The position numbers were made by a program, and so were the translations under genes. Positions 33,957 through 45,474 of a DNA stretch of 64,000 bases are shown one piece after another. Within the stretch, counting starts at the first letter, position 1, and each line of letters opens with the position of its first letter. Source of the DNA: Platanthera guangdongensis (lineage: Eukaryota > Streptophyta > Magnoliopsida > Asparagales > Orchidaceae); contig CM077151.1 of assembly GCA_039583875.1 (NCBI GenBank), positions 26,961,940 to 27,025,939 on the forward strand, in the 5' to 3' direction. The notes beneath the pieces were generated by a model. That model saw only the letters and a program-made list of their open reading frames with translations. It was not told the DNA's origin and did no database searches.

Positions 33957-35079
33957 AAGTAACCTTTATTTTCAAATGTATTTGAATATTTCTTGAATTT
34001 ATGTTAGTTTTAAAGTAAAAAGATTGAGGGTATATTAGGTTTTATGAATGTTGCACCAAAGGGAAGTTTTCCTTTATAGAATAGTATAGATATGAGTGCT
34101 GTGAAATATCTTTCCTACCAAGCTAATGAATGTAGAAATAACAAGACACAAGTAACATCTTGTTAAGGGCAGAGGACTGAAAAACTTTGTTCCAGCATTA
34201 AACACTTGAAGAAGAAATTAGTGAGTATATGAACACGAAGAATGAGGATGAGATGACATGATATTGGAGCTACAAAAGAAAGCCAGACATCCACGACTAG
34301 CATTAGATTGAAAGGTTCAAAGGTAAAATGGTCTTGGGACGCATACTCACATCTAATGCTGGGGAAGTGATTTTAACATTTACAAAATTAATGTATGATG
34401 CTGAAATATTCTTTCATGTTGTAAAGTTCAAGAAAATTTAATCATGGAATCAAACCTCAAACAATTGTGAAATTTGAATTCCTTTTTCACATAAATTGAT
34501 AGAACACGCGAGAATTTAATCTCGTAGAGAATATTATGCTAAGTATAGTTGAACGCTTCCTGGTGATTGTTGTCAATCTCCGATTACTAAGAGTTTGGTG
34601 AAATAGTCGGTAAATTGTCCCTTACGAAGCAAAATTATAGAATCGGTTGTACTAGCTTAAAATAAAAGAACATAGAGTACTCTTGAAGTAACACCACACA
34701 ATGTGACTAAAGTCATCACCAATATTGCATAAATAAATGTTTAAGTTATTAGTAATTTCAGTATTTATTTATTTTTCACCAAAGTTAACAAGTTATGATT
34801 TTTTATATGCTTATGGTCCATGTAAACGTATAGCTATTAGTTAATCTTCCTGTGTTAATACTTAATAGGTAAGTATTTCGACCTATATTACACTCCATGT
34901 GCTGCATAAACAGATTTGAATATGATAACCATATCTACTATCGGAATTTCAGGGTATTGGTACTTGGTAGTGCATAACTTCATTTATAAGCAACCAATTT
35001 TGACTGGTTTTTAAAGGAGTGCAACAAAAAAGAACATTAATTAAGCACACTTAAGAAGATGCCCATTCCTGAAGAGTTT
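33957..35079. other. AT-rich spacer
   Basis: No coding frame, transposon ends or RNA gene recognised. Confidence 0.5.
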
Positions 35080-35872
35080 GGCTATGTTTGGCACAGCTCT
35101 GGCGGATGGTGAAGTTGTTGATGGAATAGAGCTATTAGAAAGAGCTCCCAGAAAAGCTCTACAGAGAAAGTTGCACACTGTTTGGCTTCTGTTTCCAGGG
35201 AGCAACTTGTTTCAGCGAAGCTAGGGTATCGAATCAATTCAGAGGTTGTTGGACAATGGTGAAGTCGTGCAAGTTACTAGGGCTTCTGGAAGAGGAGTGC
35301 TTGGCGACCAGATCTGGAAGTGGAAGGCTACAAATCGCCGGAATCAAGCTCCAAATGGCTGGAGAAGACAGTGGTGGCGTCGAGATGGCGTCGTGGTGGA
35401 GAGATCGTTAGGGGCTCCAAATGGCCAGAGGAGTCATGGCCGCGAGGTCGTCAGGGGATAAGGTGGTGATCACGGGAGTTTTCTCCGCTTCATTTTCAAC
35501 TCCGGCGAGGTCATCAGGGGCACGTAACTCCATCTGCTTCGGCGATGGAGCCTGCTTCGGCGATGGAGGGTTGCTAGCGAGACCTTCCCCTGAAATAGGG
35601 TTGTCGCCGCCTGCTTCGGCGATGGAGGGTTGCCGGCGAGGGAGAAGAAGATGGGATGTGAAATCTCGAACGAGGAAGAAGACGGGATGCGAAATTCAAA
35701 GAGCACTTTTACGGGAGTCAGGTGCGGAGGGTGTCCAGCGCTCCAAAAAGCCGTTAATTTGGCTTTTCTGCATCCGCGATTTCCAAAAAACTGCTCGCCC
35801 AAACAATCTAAAATCAACTCTGACAGCTGGAATAGAGCTTTTCCAGCCGCCAGAGCTGCGCCAAACAGAGCC
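35080..35872. mobile_element. Non-autonomous DNA transposon with 26-bp inverted ends
   Basis: The left end is GGCTATGTTTGGCACAGCTC and the right end reversed is GGCTCTGTTTGGCGCAGCTC, both followed by TGGCGG. The flanks share TTT (35077-35079 and 35873-35875). The TIR style and 3-bp duplication suggest a PIF/Harbinger-like element, with TTT in place of the usual TTA. The 793-bp body is GC-rich and has short frames (35246-35461, 35421-35924) without known domains, so it may carry captured host sequence. A repeated CTGCTTCGGCGATGGAG motif occurs three times near 35530-35630. Confidence 0.78.
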
Positions 35873-35875
35873 TTT

Positions 35876-36984
35876 ATCTCAAATCGATCTTCGGAATAAT
35901 ACTTTCTGCATTCAAATTAGGTAGGATTTTGTTGAAATTCCTTTTCTAAACAAACGCTAACAAACTGCACTCTCCAAGTCAAATTTATGAGGTAAGAAAT
36001 GGAGCAAGGGTTGAAATGGTTACATCTTTATGTAAGAAGTTCTACACAATCGCTTTTTAATGTAGCTGGAGATTTCTTAAATCTGCAATATTTCTATAAT
36101 ATAAAACGCAGTAGATGATTAGAAATTATGGTGATTTGTCCACATGCATGAAAAAATGACTCATGAGAAGGAGGATGAAGAAAATTAATTTATAAGTTTA
36201 ATTTGTATGAAGGGATTCAAGAACTCCTAAATATTGCAATAGTTGCTAGTCGCACTAGAGCAATTCAAATTGAATTTTTATAACAAATCATTACTTTTAT
36301 ATCTAGATTCTAATTAAATTAAACCAGAACACTTGTAATTATATTCAATTAATAACATGTACTTGGGCCATATTTGGGGCAACATGACAATCATGAACGC
36401 ATTGGTTTGAAACTGTGGTTATGAAAGCAATTGAGTAGCTTGGAGAAACTATGCTTTCAGTGCAGTCATGGGCGTAAAAATAATTTTAAAGGTTTGGTAC
36501 AATAAAACTACTATAATTGTTTACCTCAAATTTCAGCTAACATAGAAACACACAAAAAATTTTAAATAGTTTAAATAAAATTTATAATAATGAAAATACA
36601 ATAAAGTATCAGTCACTATAAGCATATTTTAAAATATACAAAAAGTAATCTTGCCCTCACTCTTTTGGTTTTGTCGAGCTTCACTACTCATTAGATACAT
36701 CAATTATTTTTTGACGGGGCTCCAGCTCAATCCGATCTCACCTCACTTAAACCCCCTCCAAAGCTTCAATTATTTCTTCATTTGATCCCATTTATTTTTC
36801 AACTGAGCACGGTAATTATCTTTTCCAGAACCAGCTTTGAAACTCGCTATCACATTCCTTTAGCCATCCGTATTAAATTGGGTGATGGGTCTGTTGCCTA
36901 ATTCAAGTTCTTTAATACATATTGTTGTGTAATGTTTTAAAATATGGGGAGATGGGGGGTAATTTTGTAATTGGCCTTGGTGGG
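35876..36984. other. AT-rich spacer
   Basis: No supported feature. A lone GGGCCATATTTGGGGCAAC near 36366 looks like a transposon end but has no partner. Confidence 0.45.
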
Positions 36985-36993
36985 TATAAATAG
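36985..36993 (+). promoter_or_regulatory. Possible TATA box
   Basis: TATAAATAG preceded by GGTGGG. It lies 80 bp upstream of an ATG that runs into a splice donor, so it could be a core promoter. Confidence 0.3.
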
Positions 36994-37064
36994 CAGGCTT
37001 AATATTTTCCTGCTTTACTGTGTATGTGTGCAGTTGAATCGGGAGACATTCCCCTTGCCGGAAG

Positions 37065-37091
37065 ATGGAACCGTTCAGGTTGCAGCCAAAG
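37065..37091 (+). CDS. Possible first coding exon of an unidentified gene
   Basis: ATG opens the nine codons MEPFRLQPK and is followed at once by GTGAGATCC, a usable splice donor. With the upstream TATA box the spacing is plausible for a plant gene start. I cannot find a following exon with homology, and the alternative frame across the same stretch (FPLPEDGTVQVAAK) is also open. It may be a gene remnant or chance. Confidence 0.2.
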
Positions 37092-38765
37092 GTGAGATCC
37101 ATTGCTGTACGCTTGTATGATGTTTGTCTCCTAATTCCAGTACTTAGTATCTAGCACCTTCCTGAAGCCTTTATATGAGGTATTGGGAGAGGTTTGGTGT
37201 TGTGATTTGAAGGATATTTAAGTGTTTTGCTGTGTATTGGCATTATTTGTGTTGTGTATTGAAATTATCTCAACACATATATCACAAAATAAAATGACAT
37301 TGTTCGTATCCCACGTAGCTGACATTCACCTCTCTATTCGATTACTCATTTTCTAAAAAATAATGCTCAGCTGCAAAAAAATACATATGACCTTGAATTG
37401 TTTTGATAAATACTACATCAGTTTTGTCTATTTAATAACGGATTTATATAGGAGCATTCATAAATTAAACTAGCTCATCAAATCTATAATAGATTCATAT
37501 AACCGAAAACAAATTCAGATCTACAGTCATTCATTCAATCTACTTGTGGATCTAAAGCAAATTCAAAACAGATTCATATAACCTAAAATAAATTCAGATC
37601 TAAAACAAATTCAAAACTAAAACAGATTCATAAAAACTAAATTGAATTCAGATCTACAACACTTGGATCCACAATATATGAGTGGTAGCCACAATAAATG
37701 GATCTGAATTTGGAAAACTACAGACAATCTAAAGAATCCACGAGGGTTTCAGATATACAACCTGGATGGAATTGCAATGGAGGAGGCTGTCTTACCTTGC
37801 AATGAAGGAGTGAGTAATCACCCAAATCTGACGGAGATAGAAGGAGTTTCCGAAGGGGTCGACGATTTCTGGAGCACTGGCCGGCGGCAACGGAAGTGGA
37901 GGTAGATAGACGACCAAAGACTGGTTGTTCAGCTCCTCGCGAGAAGATAGACGCCGAAGCAGCGAGGGTGCCGGCGACCAAGACCTCTTCGGCGGCGGGC
38001 GACTGGGTTTCTGGGAGAATAGCAGGAGCCAAGAAAGGGGAGTCGATTTCTAGAAGCACATCAGCGAGTGTTTGGAGCGGATCCGAGGGTTTTATAATTT
38101 TAATTCGAAGTATTGTTTATCCACCGCCGCTACGAGTGCTAATAAAACCGTTAATATCCGCACCACAATATTAAATATTCCTAAATTTTTAATATCTTCA
38201 CTACAATGTTTTAAAAAATTATGTCTGTAAATAAATTTGTTATCCGCAAATAAAAAAAAATGAAAAAAAATGAAAAAATAAAAAAAATTAACGACTTAAA
38301 GAACAATCAAGTATGACTTATAGTCCTTTAACAATCCAAAATATTAACTCAAAGTAATTGAAATATATAATCATTAGGGTACAAAATAGTCATTGATAAT
38401 CATAAATTGGAAGTACTAATTTTTCTTGTCTTAGTCATTCGTTCACCTCTTATGCAACCTGAAAATTTTATAAGAATAAACCGAAGTTAAAATCTATTGT
38501 TTACACAATATTAAAGTATAAGTTACAAAATAGAGAAATCACTGCATACCTCCAAGTGTAGCAAAGTAGTTATTTTTGTAATTGGTTCTACTTCTCGTAA
38601 ATGTTGGTTGTAGTGTCTTCCCCATCCGTCCGCAACGTGATTACGATATCTCACCCAAGATGGAATAAAGTTCGGGATTGGAGATGAAGCGTTCAAATGA
38701 ACACAAATGAAGTGATTACCATTTAGAAATTCAATGCAAATAAGTGTCTACACATCTTGAATAGA
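37092..38765. other. Spacer with a GC-rich patch at 37.7-38.1 kb
   Basis: Opposed frames at 37718-38059 (minus) and 37896-38174 (plus) come from one GC-rich patch and have no recognisable domain. The patch ends in GTTAATATCCGCACCACAAT, reminiscent of MITE termini, so transposon origin is possible. Confidence 0.4.
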
Positions 38766-39321
38766 TTAATGTAGTGGAAGGAATATAAAACTTTGTACTT
38801 TAGACAATTGAACCACTGTTATATTGTAGCACGAAGATATGACTAGTATTGTATCTGGTAGTGTCATCCAATTTCTTAACGGAGCGGGAATGTCCGTACA
38901 TTGTAGAGATTCTAATAACTCCAAACATCTTCTTCTTCCGTAAATGTCCTCATACAAAAGAATATGACTATCAAGCTCACAATACAGTTCCTTTCGTACT
39001 TGTTGTCAATCACCAACTATATTTAAAGCTTCACTAATAACGTTGTACCAGCAATGACCATCACCCAACACGTCGAAGGCTTCCAAAATGTGCTCCGACC
39101 AAAACGGGGTGAATTGATGTCGAACTTTGTCAACAAATTTTATATTCCCGCGAGTAGGCAACTTTGTGACTATTTTTCTTGTTTTAGTTTCCATAGTTTT
39201 ATCCTCCAACAAAGCATATTCAAAATGAGAAGGTAGACGTTTAGTAGACAAAACATCTTCAAATTTTGTGTAGCTTCCTTTTGACCTCCCTTTTAACTTC
39301 AACAGAACGGAGGGTTCCTCT
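38766..39321 (-). pseudogene. Mutator-derived OTU cysteine protease domain fragment
   Basis: The translation matches the C-terminal OTU-like domain that many plant MULE transposase-related proteins carry. A basic linker (KLKGRSKGSYTKFEDVL) is followed by HILEAFDVLGDGHCWYNVIS with the catalytic Asp-Gly-x-Cys context (GDGHC). Then come VRKELYCELDSHILLYEDIY, LRNWMTLPDTILVISSCYNI and the end QSFIFLPLH. A stop between the halves (after LNIVGD, about 39006) breaks the frame. The upstream transposase is absent, and a hAT element interrupts the linker side at 39330. It is a dead fragment; function in ubiquitin-type deconjugation is known for the fold, not shown here. Confidence 0.75.
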
Positions 39322-39329
39322 GTTTGGCT

Positions 39330-40622
39330 TAGGCCTGCGAGCGGTTCGGTTTGGGTCGAATTGGACCCAAACCGAAACAGAACCAACATGCCTCGGTTTT
39401 TGGTTTGTCCAAACCGACCCAAACTGAATCCGGTCGATTCGGTTCAAAGTCGGTTCGGTTTTCAGTCGGTTTTTTGCGGTTCAGTGTCGGTTTTTTGGGA
39501 ACAAACATATAATAGTTAATATGGAACTATTTTTATTTGTTTGAATTTTTTGCCCATGTAGGATACAGTTATGTTATGAACTCTCTAAAAGAAGTGTTTT
39601 ATATCATACCATAGAATCAGGTTTAATAAGTAAAGAGATTGAAACTACGAATAGTTGAACTAAGGCAATTGAATAACAACATTATGAGCAAAAAAAATAT
39701 ATCATATTGAAATCAATTGAAATTCATACCTGAACGACAAAACGAAGCAATAAAAGGGAATAGGAAGATGTTCAGAAATTCTGAATATAATATCTACTCA
39801 AGATGCCCTAAACCCTAAACAAGATGTCCAAACCCTAAACAAGATGCCTCAGACGGTTAGCCGTGATGATACTACTTTTTGAGTCTTTGCTCTCATATGC
39901 AGGAAAAAAACCAAAAAAAGAAAAACATTCAGTCATACTATTCATACCCGAACGACAGAACAAAGCAATAGAAGAGAATAGGAAGATGAACAGCGGGAGT
40001 CGCCGCCTTCCGCATAGCCAGACACCGCCCGAAAGTAGAAATCTGAAGAAGAAACGAGAGTCTCGCGCAGAGAAAATGAGGAGTCGCCCGTCACGACAGT
40101 CGTTGAACTCGACGGTCTCGTCGTTGCCCTCAACAGTCTCGTCGTCGTCGACACTGCGAGTCTGTGAACCGCCGAAAATTGGGAGGAAACCCTATTGTGC
40201 ACTGAGAATGCGGAAAACGGAAAAGTCGTGGGCGATAATATGCTAAATGTGACTGTGAGGTTAAACAGTTAAACACTTAAGCTTAAAACCTAAATGTGTG
40301 GTAGGGCTGCGGAGTGCGGACTGAGGTAGGGAGTATTGAAGTAATGTTATATAAATTTTAAATTATGTATGACATAGACAAGTTTCTGTTAAATTTTATA
40401 TTATGCTAAACAAAAAACCTAAATATGAGAGAAAAGATTACACGTTTCGGTTCGGTTTGATCAGTTTTCACAACTTGAAAACCGACCCGAACCGATAGTC
40501 CTTCGGTTTTCAAAAGCTCCAGACCGAACCGACACCGGACCGGGCGGTTCAGTGTCAAAATCGGTGTGGTTTTGTTGGTTTGATCGGTTTAGTCGGTTTT
40601 CGGCTTTCACTCATCACCCCTA
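39330..40622. mobile_element. Non-autonomous hAT element (CGGTTCGGTTT-rich ends)
   Basis: Flanked by a perfect 8-bp duplication GTTTGGCT (39322-39329 and 40623-40630). The left end is TAGGCCTGCGAGCGG and the right end reversed TAGGGGTGATGAGTG. Both subterminal regions are dense in GGTTCGGTTT and AAACCGA motifs, a known style of plant hAT-type non-autonomous elements, where such motifs bind transposase. There is no transposase. Short frames near 39863-40246 have no recognisable domain. The element sits inside the Mutator-derived OTU fragment. Confidence 0.88.
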
Positions 40623-40630
40623 GTTTGGCT

Positions 40631-41317
40631 TAACGTTAGATCAATAATTTCTCTTAATTCCCGTTTGATTTCTTTCCTTTATTGTTCGCTAGAGTCGTAG
40701 AATTTTTTAGTTATTCCCTCAAGTTCATTTTCAATATTGTTTTCCATGTCAACATCGAAGTTCTCATTCAAAACTATTTGTTTCCCGCACTCCGCATCTT
40801 CCCCTCTCTCGCTCTTCCAACTCTCGATCGCACATCTCGCGCTCGCCAGCTACGACGACGTCGCTCGCCTGCTCGCCAACGAAGAATTTCAGAAAAGGCA
40901 TTGCCCTTGTTGGCGCGGGCGTAGGCGGCAAAGGTGGTGCCCTCTAGGTCGCCGGCGAAGAAGAATCCTCCTGTTCGAAGCCCCCGATCCTTCGCTTCTT
41001 CACTTTGTTCGAAGGAGCCAACCGTTCGCTGCCCCTCCCCCGTTGTGAGTACATTGAGCTTCTTCACTTTGTTCGAAGGAGCCAGCCGTTTCTTTTGGAT
41101 TGTAGTGAGCATTGAGCTATGCCCTTGCTGGTACTTGTGGTGTTGGTACACTTCTTGATATTTTTTTACTTTTAATGTTGGTCTGCGAATAACAATAATT
41201 TCTGTAAATAACAATTTTAAGTATCTCTAGATCTGCGAATAGTAATAATCTGCGAATATGGATTTTCGGTCTGCATATAATCACCCTAAAAAAACAATCT
41301 CAAACAAAACCTATTTA
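40631..41317. other. Spacer with a GC-rich patch
   Basis: The OTU-fragment host sequence probably continues briefly after 40631. Frames at 40737-41214 on both strands come from one GC-rich patch and show no domain. Confidence 0.4.
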
Positions 41318-41320
41318 TTA

Positions 41321-41506
41321 GGGTATATTTGTTTAGCTATTTTTGAAGAGAAAAACTTGAATACTGTTTGTTAACCCTCTAATTATCATCGCTCACATCA
41401 AAGCACATTTTGACTTTTTTTCTTATCGTTCTTTATTTCTTCTTGCATTATTGTCAACGCTCTCATTTTTATCGCTCTAAATTTAATCGTCAAAACAAAC
41501 AGATCC
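41321..41506. mobile_element. Tourist-like (PIF/Harbinger) MITE
   Basis: The left end is GGGTATATTTGTTT and the right end reversed GGATCTGTTTGTTT. It is flanked on both sides by TTA (41318-41320 and 41507-41509), the signature target of PIF/Harbinger elements. The 186-bp length and absence of coding fit a Tourist-like MITE. Confidence 0.8.
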
Positions 41507-41509
41507 TTA

Positions 41510-42576
41510 ATTGTCATATAAGCTCTCTCTCTCTCGCTCGCTCTCGTGTACATGTGAAAACGATTAAACTCTGAAGCCCTAATATTAATTTATATAAAGA
41601 GTTCAAATTTATATAGGAAAATATGAATACAAGTGTTGGACTTTGGTAGCCTCGGGCCTAGAGAAGCAAATACTTGTCGCTCTCTCACGTTCACTCGTCT
41701 AAAATTCACTTCATGTCAATTAAATTTAACCGCAAATTTTAATATCAAAGCCTCAATTCAACCCAACCGAACGAAGCCTTCAAGTTTTGGTTGATTACTA
41801 TTGTGACCAAGAGAGGTGTCAGATTCCAAGATTATTTGTTTAGGAGGATAATTATTTTTCTAAAATTTATCTCTCGCGGTAGTTGAACTTTTTCTCATGA
41901 TGCAATCAATTCATTGAACAACATAAAAATTTTTCAGGTTCCTTGTTTGTGCTTGTGCTTATTTCCTCATCTTAGTAGTTTTTTTTCTTGCTCCATTAAT
42001 TGAAGTATATGTGCTCTTGAGAATGATTCCCTCTTGCTCAATTAAACTCGCATACAATAAAGGGATTGAGATAATTAAGGCTTCGTTTGGGGGAACTTAT
42101 TTTCACCGGTCAAGCGATTACGGCCTCATGAATCGAACCTTAGTGGAGTACCCTTCGTTCTGGATGGTGGTGCAGAAGATTGGTGGATGAGCAACAAACG
42201 AATAGAATTGAAAAAAAAAGATCAAGCGAACAAATAATTTGTAGCTGCTTTTCGAAAAACGATTCTGAAGAAAAGAAGGGAAAAGTGCTCTGCAGAGCAA
42301 ATTCAATTGCTGGCGGCCATTCATAAGGAAATATATTATATCAATAGCCTGTTTCTATATTTATATTATGATGAACGATATTATTTAAATAAAAGACAAC
42401 AGATACATTTTTTGTATAGTATGTTTCAAAGAGTACAATTCTCACACAGACATCTGTGACTTCCAGAAATGACCTCACTCTCGCAGAGCGGTTCACTTAT
42501 TATAAAAATATAGAAATTATAAATAATTAACCTCAAAGAATAAGACAATGAATGCCCCGAAATTCCGCTACCGGCA
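41510..42576. other. Spacer and 3' flank of the pyrophosphorylase exons
   Basis: AT-rich. The part just below 42576 should contain the 3' UTR of the minus-strand gene. A GGCTTCGTTTGGG string at about 42081 looks like a transposon end, but its partner is not found. Confidence 0.45.
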
Positions 42577-42738
42577 TTAAACACTGGAGCCAGAATTTTC
42601 CCGGCCGGCTATCTCCAACTGCTCCAGTTTTTCAATCACGAATCCTCTTATCGAGATTTCCTCGGGTAAGGATTCGTCTTTATAGTCGGTGGGCAGCAAA
42701 ACCCAGCCCTTGTTTTGGACCGGACCAGATACCTGAAC
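42577..42738 (-). CDS. USP: UDP-sugar pyrophosphorylase, last exon
   Basis: 53 codons plus TAA, reading [20 protein letters not shown] and then [18 protein letters not shown]. The sequence fits the C-terminal beta-helix-like end of plant UDP-sugar pyrophosphorylase, which makes UDP-sugars from UTP and sugar-1-phosphates in the cytosol during sugar salvage. The exon is preceded by TTTTTTGTAG, a strong acceptor, and joins the next exon in phase 0. I see no defect. Family assignment is from recalled sequence pattern, and another UDP-sugar pyrophosphorylase-type enzyme is possible. Confidence 0.7.
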   Translation of the reverse strand, partial: VQVSGPVQNKGWVLLPTDYKDESLPEEISIRGFVIEKLEQLEIAGRENSGSSV

Positions 42739-42827
42739 CTACAAAAAAAAACAAAATAATAATAATAATAGGTTAGCAAACAAATAGAGGCTTTCAGTGT
42801 AGTAATTAAGGAGAAGAGAGTAGAGAC

Positions 42828-43067
42828 CTGGGCTTCATTGACAGCGTGGATAATAAGGGTTCCATCCAACGACAGGCCTTGAAGGTAAATATTTGGTCCA
42901 TTAAGAACCATGGTGGATCTCTGAGAAAAAGAGCATCCTTCTTTTACTTTCTTCTGCACATCAGAAAATGTTAGAGCCCATTTTGGTTTCCACGTGATTC
43001 GCGGCCAAATTTCCACTTCTTGACCATTGAACACCGCGGTTGCAGGATCAGCTATTTTGACTCCAGC
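42828..43067 (-). CDS. USP: UDP-sugar pyrophosphorylase, penultimate exon
   Basis: 80 codons with no stop: [20 protein letters not shown], then [38 protein letters not shown] and [16 protein letters not shown]. The acceptor is TTTGTTAG before GCTGGAGTC and the donor is GTCTCTAC after GAAGCCCAG, with an 89-bp intron to the last exon. Codon phase is kept. The coding sequence looks under constraint. The rest of the gene (over 500 residues expected) is not visible upstream; the next sequence is a degenerate repeat and then nested transposons. This is therefore either a truncated gene or one with an intron expanded beyond the window. Confidence 0.7.
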
Positions 43068-43189
43068 CTAACAAACAAATAAGTGTTCAGGTATATATGT
43101 AGATTAATCATGAAGTTTGTATGAGTTTTCATAAATAATCAATGAAATACTGCCATCATATGCAATCATGATCATAGGCGTAGTTGTAG
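43068..43189 (-). other. Start of the upstream intron of the pyrophosphorylase gene
   Basis: AT-rich sequence directly upstream of the penultimate exon's acceptor; no exon seen. Confidence 0.4.
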
Positions 43190-43935
43190 ACCTTTAGTCA
43201 TAATCCTAATCCTAGTCTTATTAGTTATAAGTTATAACGCTAGTTAGAGTCCTAGCCTATAGTCCTACTCCTGATCATAGACTTGGTTATAATCTGAGTC
43301 ATGGTTCTACTAGTAGTCCTAATCATAGACAAAGTCTTCGTCCTAGTCCTAGTCTTAATCTTAGTCCCGATTCTGATCATACTCATAGTCTTAGTTATAA
43401 TCCTAGCCATAGTTATAGTCAAGGTCCTACTTATACCCCTACTCGTAGTCGTAGTCTTAAGCATCATACTAATCTTAGCCTGTTGTAATACTGGTCATTG
43501 TGATAGTCATAGTTATAATCCTGTGCATAATCATAGTTAATCTTATCCTTAGTCCTAGTCCTTGTCTTGGTCCTAGTCCAAATAGTTAAAATCTTAGCCA
43601 GTCAAAATAGTAGTTCTAGTCCTAATTGTCATCCTAGTAGCAGTCGGAGTCATAGACATAAGCATAATCTAATCCTAGTCCTAGTCCTAGTCGTAATACT
43701 AGCCATTGCGATAGTCGTAGAAGTGGCATAGTTCTAGTTGCAATTATAATCCTACTCATAATTGTAGTCCTAATTGCAATTATAATCCTACTCATAATTG
43801 TAGTCCTAGCTATAACCCTACTCCTAATCATAATTTTTATTGTAGTAGACATTGTCAAAATCCTAATCTCCATAATTGTAGTCCTAGTTATAATCCTAGC
43901 TGTAAACCTTACTGTCCTAGTCATATAGTAGCATC
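43190..43935. repeat. Degenerate TAGTCCTAGTCATAATCC low-complexity block
   Basis: About 750 bp built from variants of CCTAGT, CATAATC and ATAGTC in loose 6-12 bp periodicity. It keeps frames open by chance on both strands (Ile/Val/Leu-rich on one, Thr/Arg/Ile-rich on the other). No gene. Confidence 0.85.
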
Positions 43936-44644
43936 CCTAGTCATAATCCAAGTTTAGTAACACAAGATGATGGATCATATGCTGAAGAAGCAACACATGT
44001 TTGCGTGTCTTAGTCGATGACATGTCACATATCAAAGCAATAGCGCACGAAAAGTAGGACCATGTGGGAGAACTGAGCATATGAGAGTTTCTAGTCTGAG
44101 TGATAGCCTCAGTGTGGGGAATCCACATAAAACCATTTCGTTTCAAATACATCACAATGTGCAAGAACTCATGTTGCAATTCAAGTCGACTGGAGTGGAT
44201 CGAGGTAATGTTGGATTGATAAGGAAGAGATGGCATTGCTGAATTGATCATGTTTGGCATGACAGTGTAGTCACGTTGATCGTAGAGTTACACTTCCATA
44301 CGCGAGAAGCTGGGAAACCATTAGTGAGAAAAATGAGGGAGAACACTAGTTATTATAGGAAGTAAAAAAATAAGGTATCTGTAACTTGGCTTTGATATAG
44401 TGAAAATCTCTCTCAGCGCGGTTGGGGATGTAGGAACTCCTGACCAAATCAAGTAAACTGTCTCATGTTTCTTTAGGTTTTTTTGTCTTGCAGTAATTCT
44501 TTCCAGTTATTCGTTTATCAACATTGCTTTAGCGAAACTTTTTCCAATACATATATATTCATTTTGTGATTTTTTATATGAAAATTAAATGTGAGATTAA
44601 GTTTTCTTATTTGAGAGTCTCACACCCACTTTTCCATGATATAT
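43936..44644. other. Spacer with an unrecognised 107-codon frame
   Basis: A minus-strand frame at 43937-44260 (MPNMINSAMPSLPYQSNITS…) has normal composition, but I recognise no domain and no splice link to the pyrophosphorylase exons. It could be a transposon or gene fragment. Confidence 0.35.
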
Positions 44645-44735
44645 TGAAATATAATCCCACATAGTCTCATGAACTTAATACAGATCATGGGCCATTCTAC
44701 CTATAAAAAATATGTTAAGGTTTGATACTTGAGTT

Positions 44736-45467
44736 TGTGAAAATACGCTAAATAAAGGAAAATTTTATTGCTCCAAAAAAATAATCACTACATAGGTATG
44801 CCCCCTTATTTATAGAAAACGGGGGAGATGAGAGAATACAACAAGCGATGTGAGACTAAATACAAGCCGGGCGGGCTGGGCGGTTTGACACAGTCAAACC
44901 GCCAGACTATACAGAATATATACACAGCAACCTCTGAACCCTTGCGGCGGCTAACACCAAGACCGCAGCTGCGGCTACCTCCAGATCGTTGCGGCTACCT
45001 CCAGACCGTTGCGGCTATAATCCAGTCCGCTGCTGCGGCTCTCTCCAGACCAGATGTGGCTACCTCCAGACCGCTGCGGCTATTATCCAGTCCGCTGCTA
45101 CGGCTCTCTCCAGACCAGCTGCAACTCTCTCCAGACCAGCTGCGGCTACCTCCAGACCGTTGTGGCTAACATCCAGACCGCTGCTACGGCAAATGGCCAG
45201 ACCACTACTGCGGTTAATTACCAGACCGATGCTGGGCTAATAGCCAGACCGCTGCTGCGGTTAATCACCAGATCGATGTTACGGCTAATTGCCAGACCGC
45301 TGCTGCGGTTAATCACCAGGCCGCTGCTGCGACTATCCCTCAGACCGCCATGGCTGCTCCTGACCGCTAGCTGAGATCCACCACCAGACCGCTGAGCCAA
45401 ACCGCTAAACCGCTGAGCAGACCGCTGCGGCTAGACATAAATCGTCTGGTCTCCTTCTGCTCCAACA
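44736..45467 (-). repeat. Copia-2 3' LTR with U3 minisatellite
   Basis: 732 bp. From about 44940 to 45440 it is made of degenerate ~20-30 bp repeats around CAGACCGCTGCGGCTA. The TATA box TATAAATA (minus strand, about 44807-44814) lies downstream of this array, so the repeats are in U3. Confidence 0.9.
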
Positions 45468-45474
45468 CTCCCCA

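Noticed and set aside
42081..42093. GGCTTCGTTTGGG as the end of a PIF-like element
   Set aside because: No inverted partner or matching 3-bp duplication could be found downstream.
43252..43924. Frames rich in Thr/Arg/Ile or Val/Leu/Ile
   Set aside because: Low-complexity TAGTCCTA block; no stop codons by composition.
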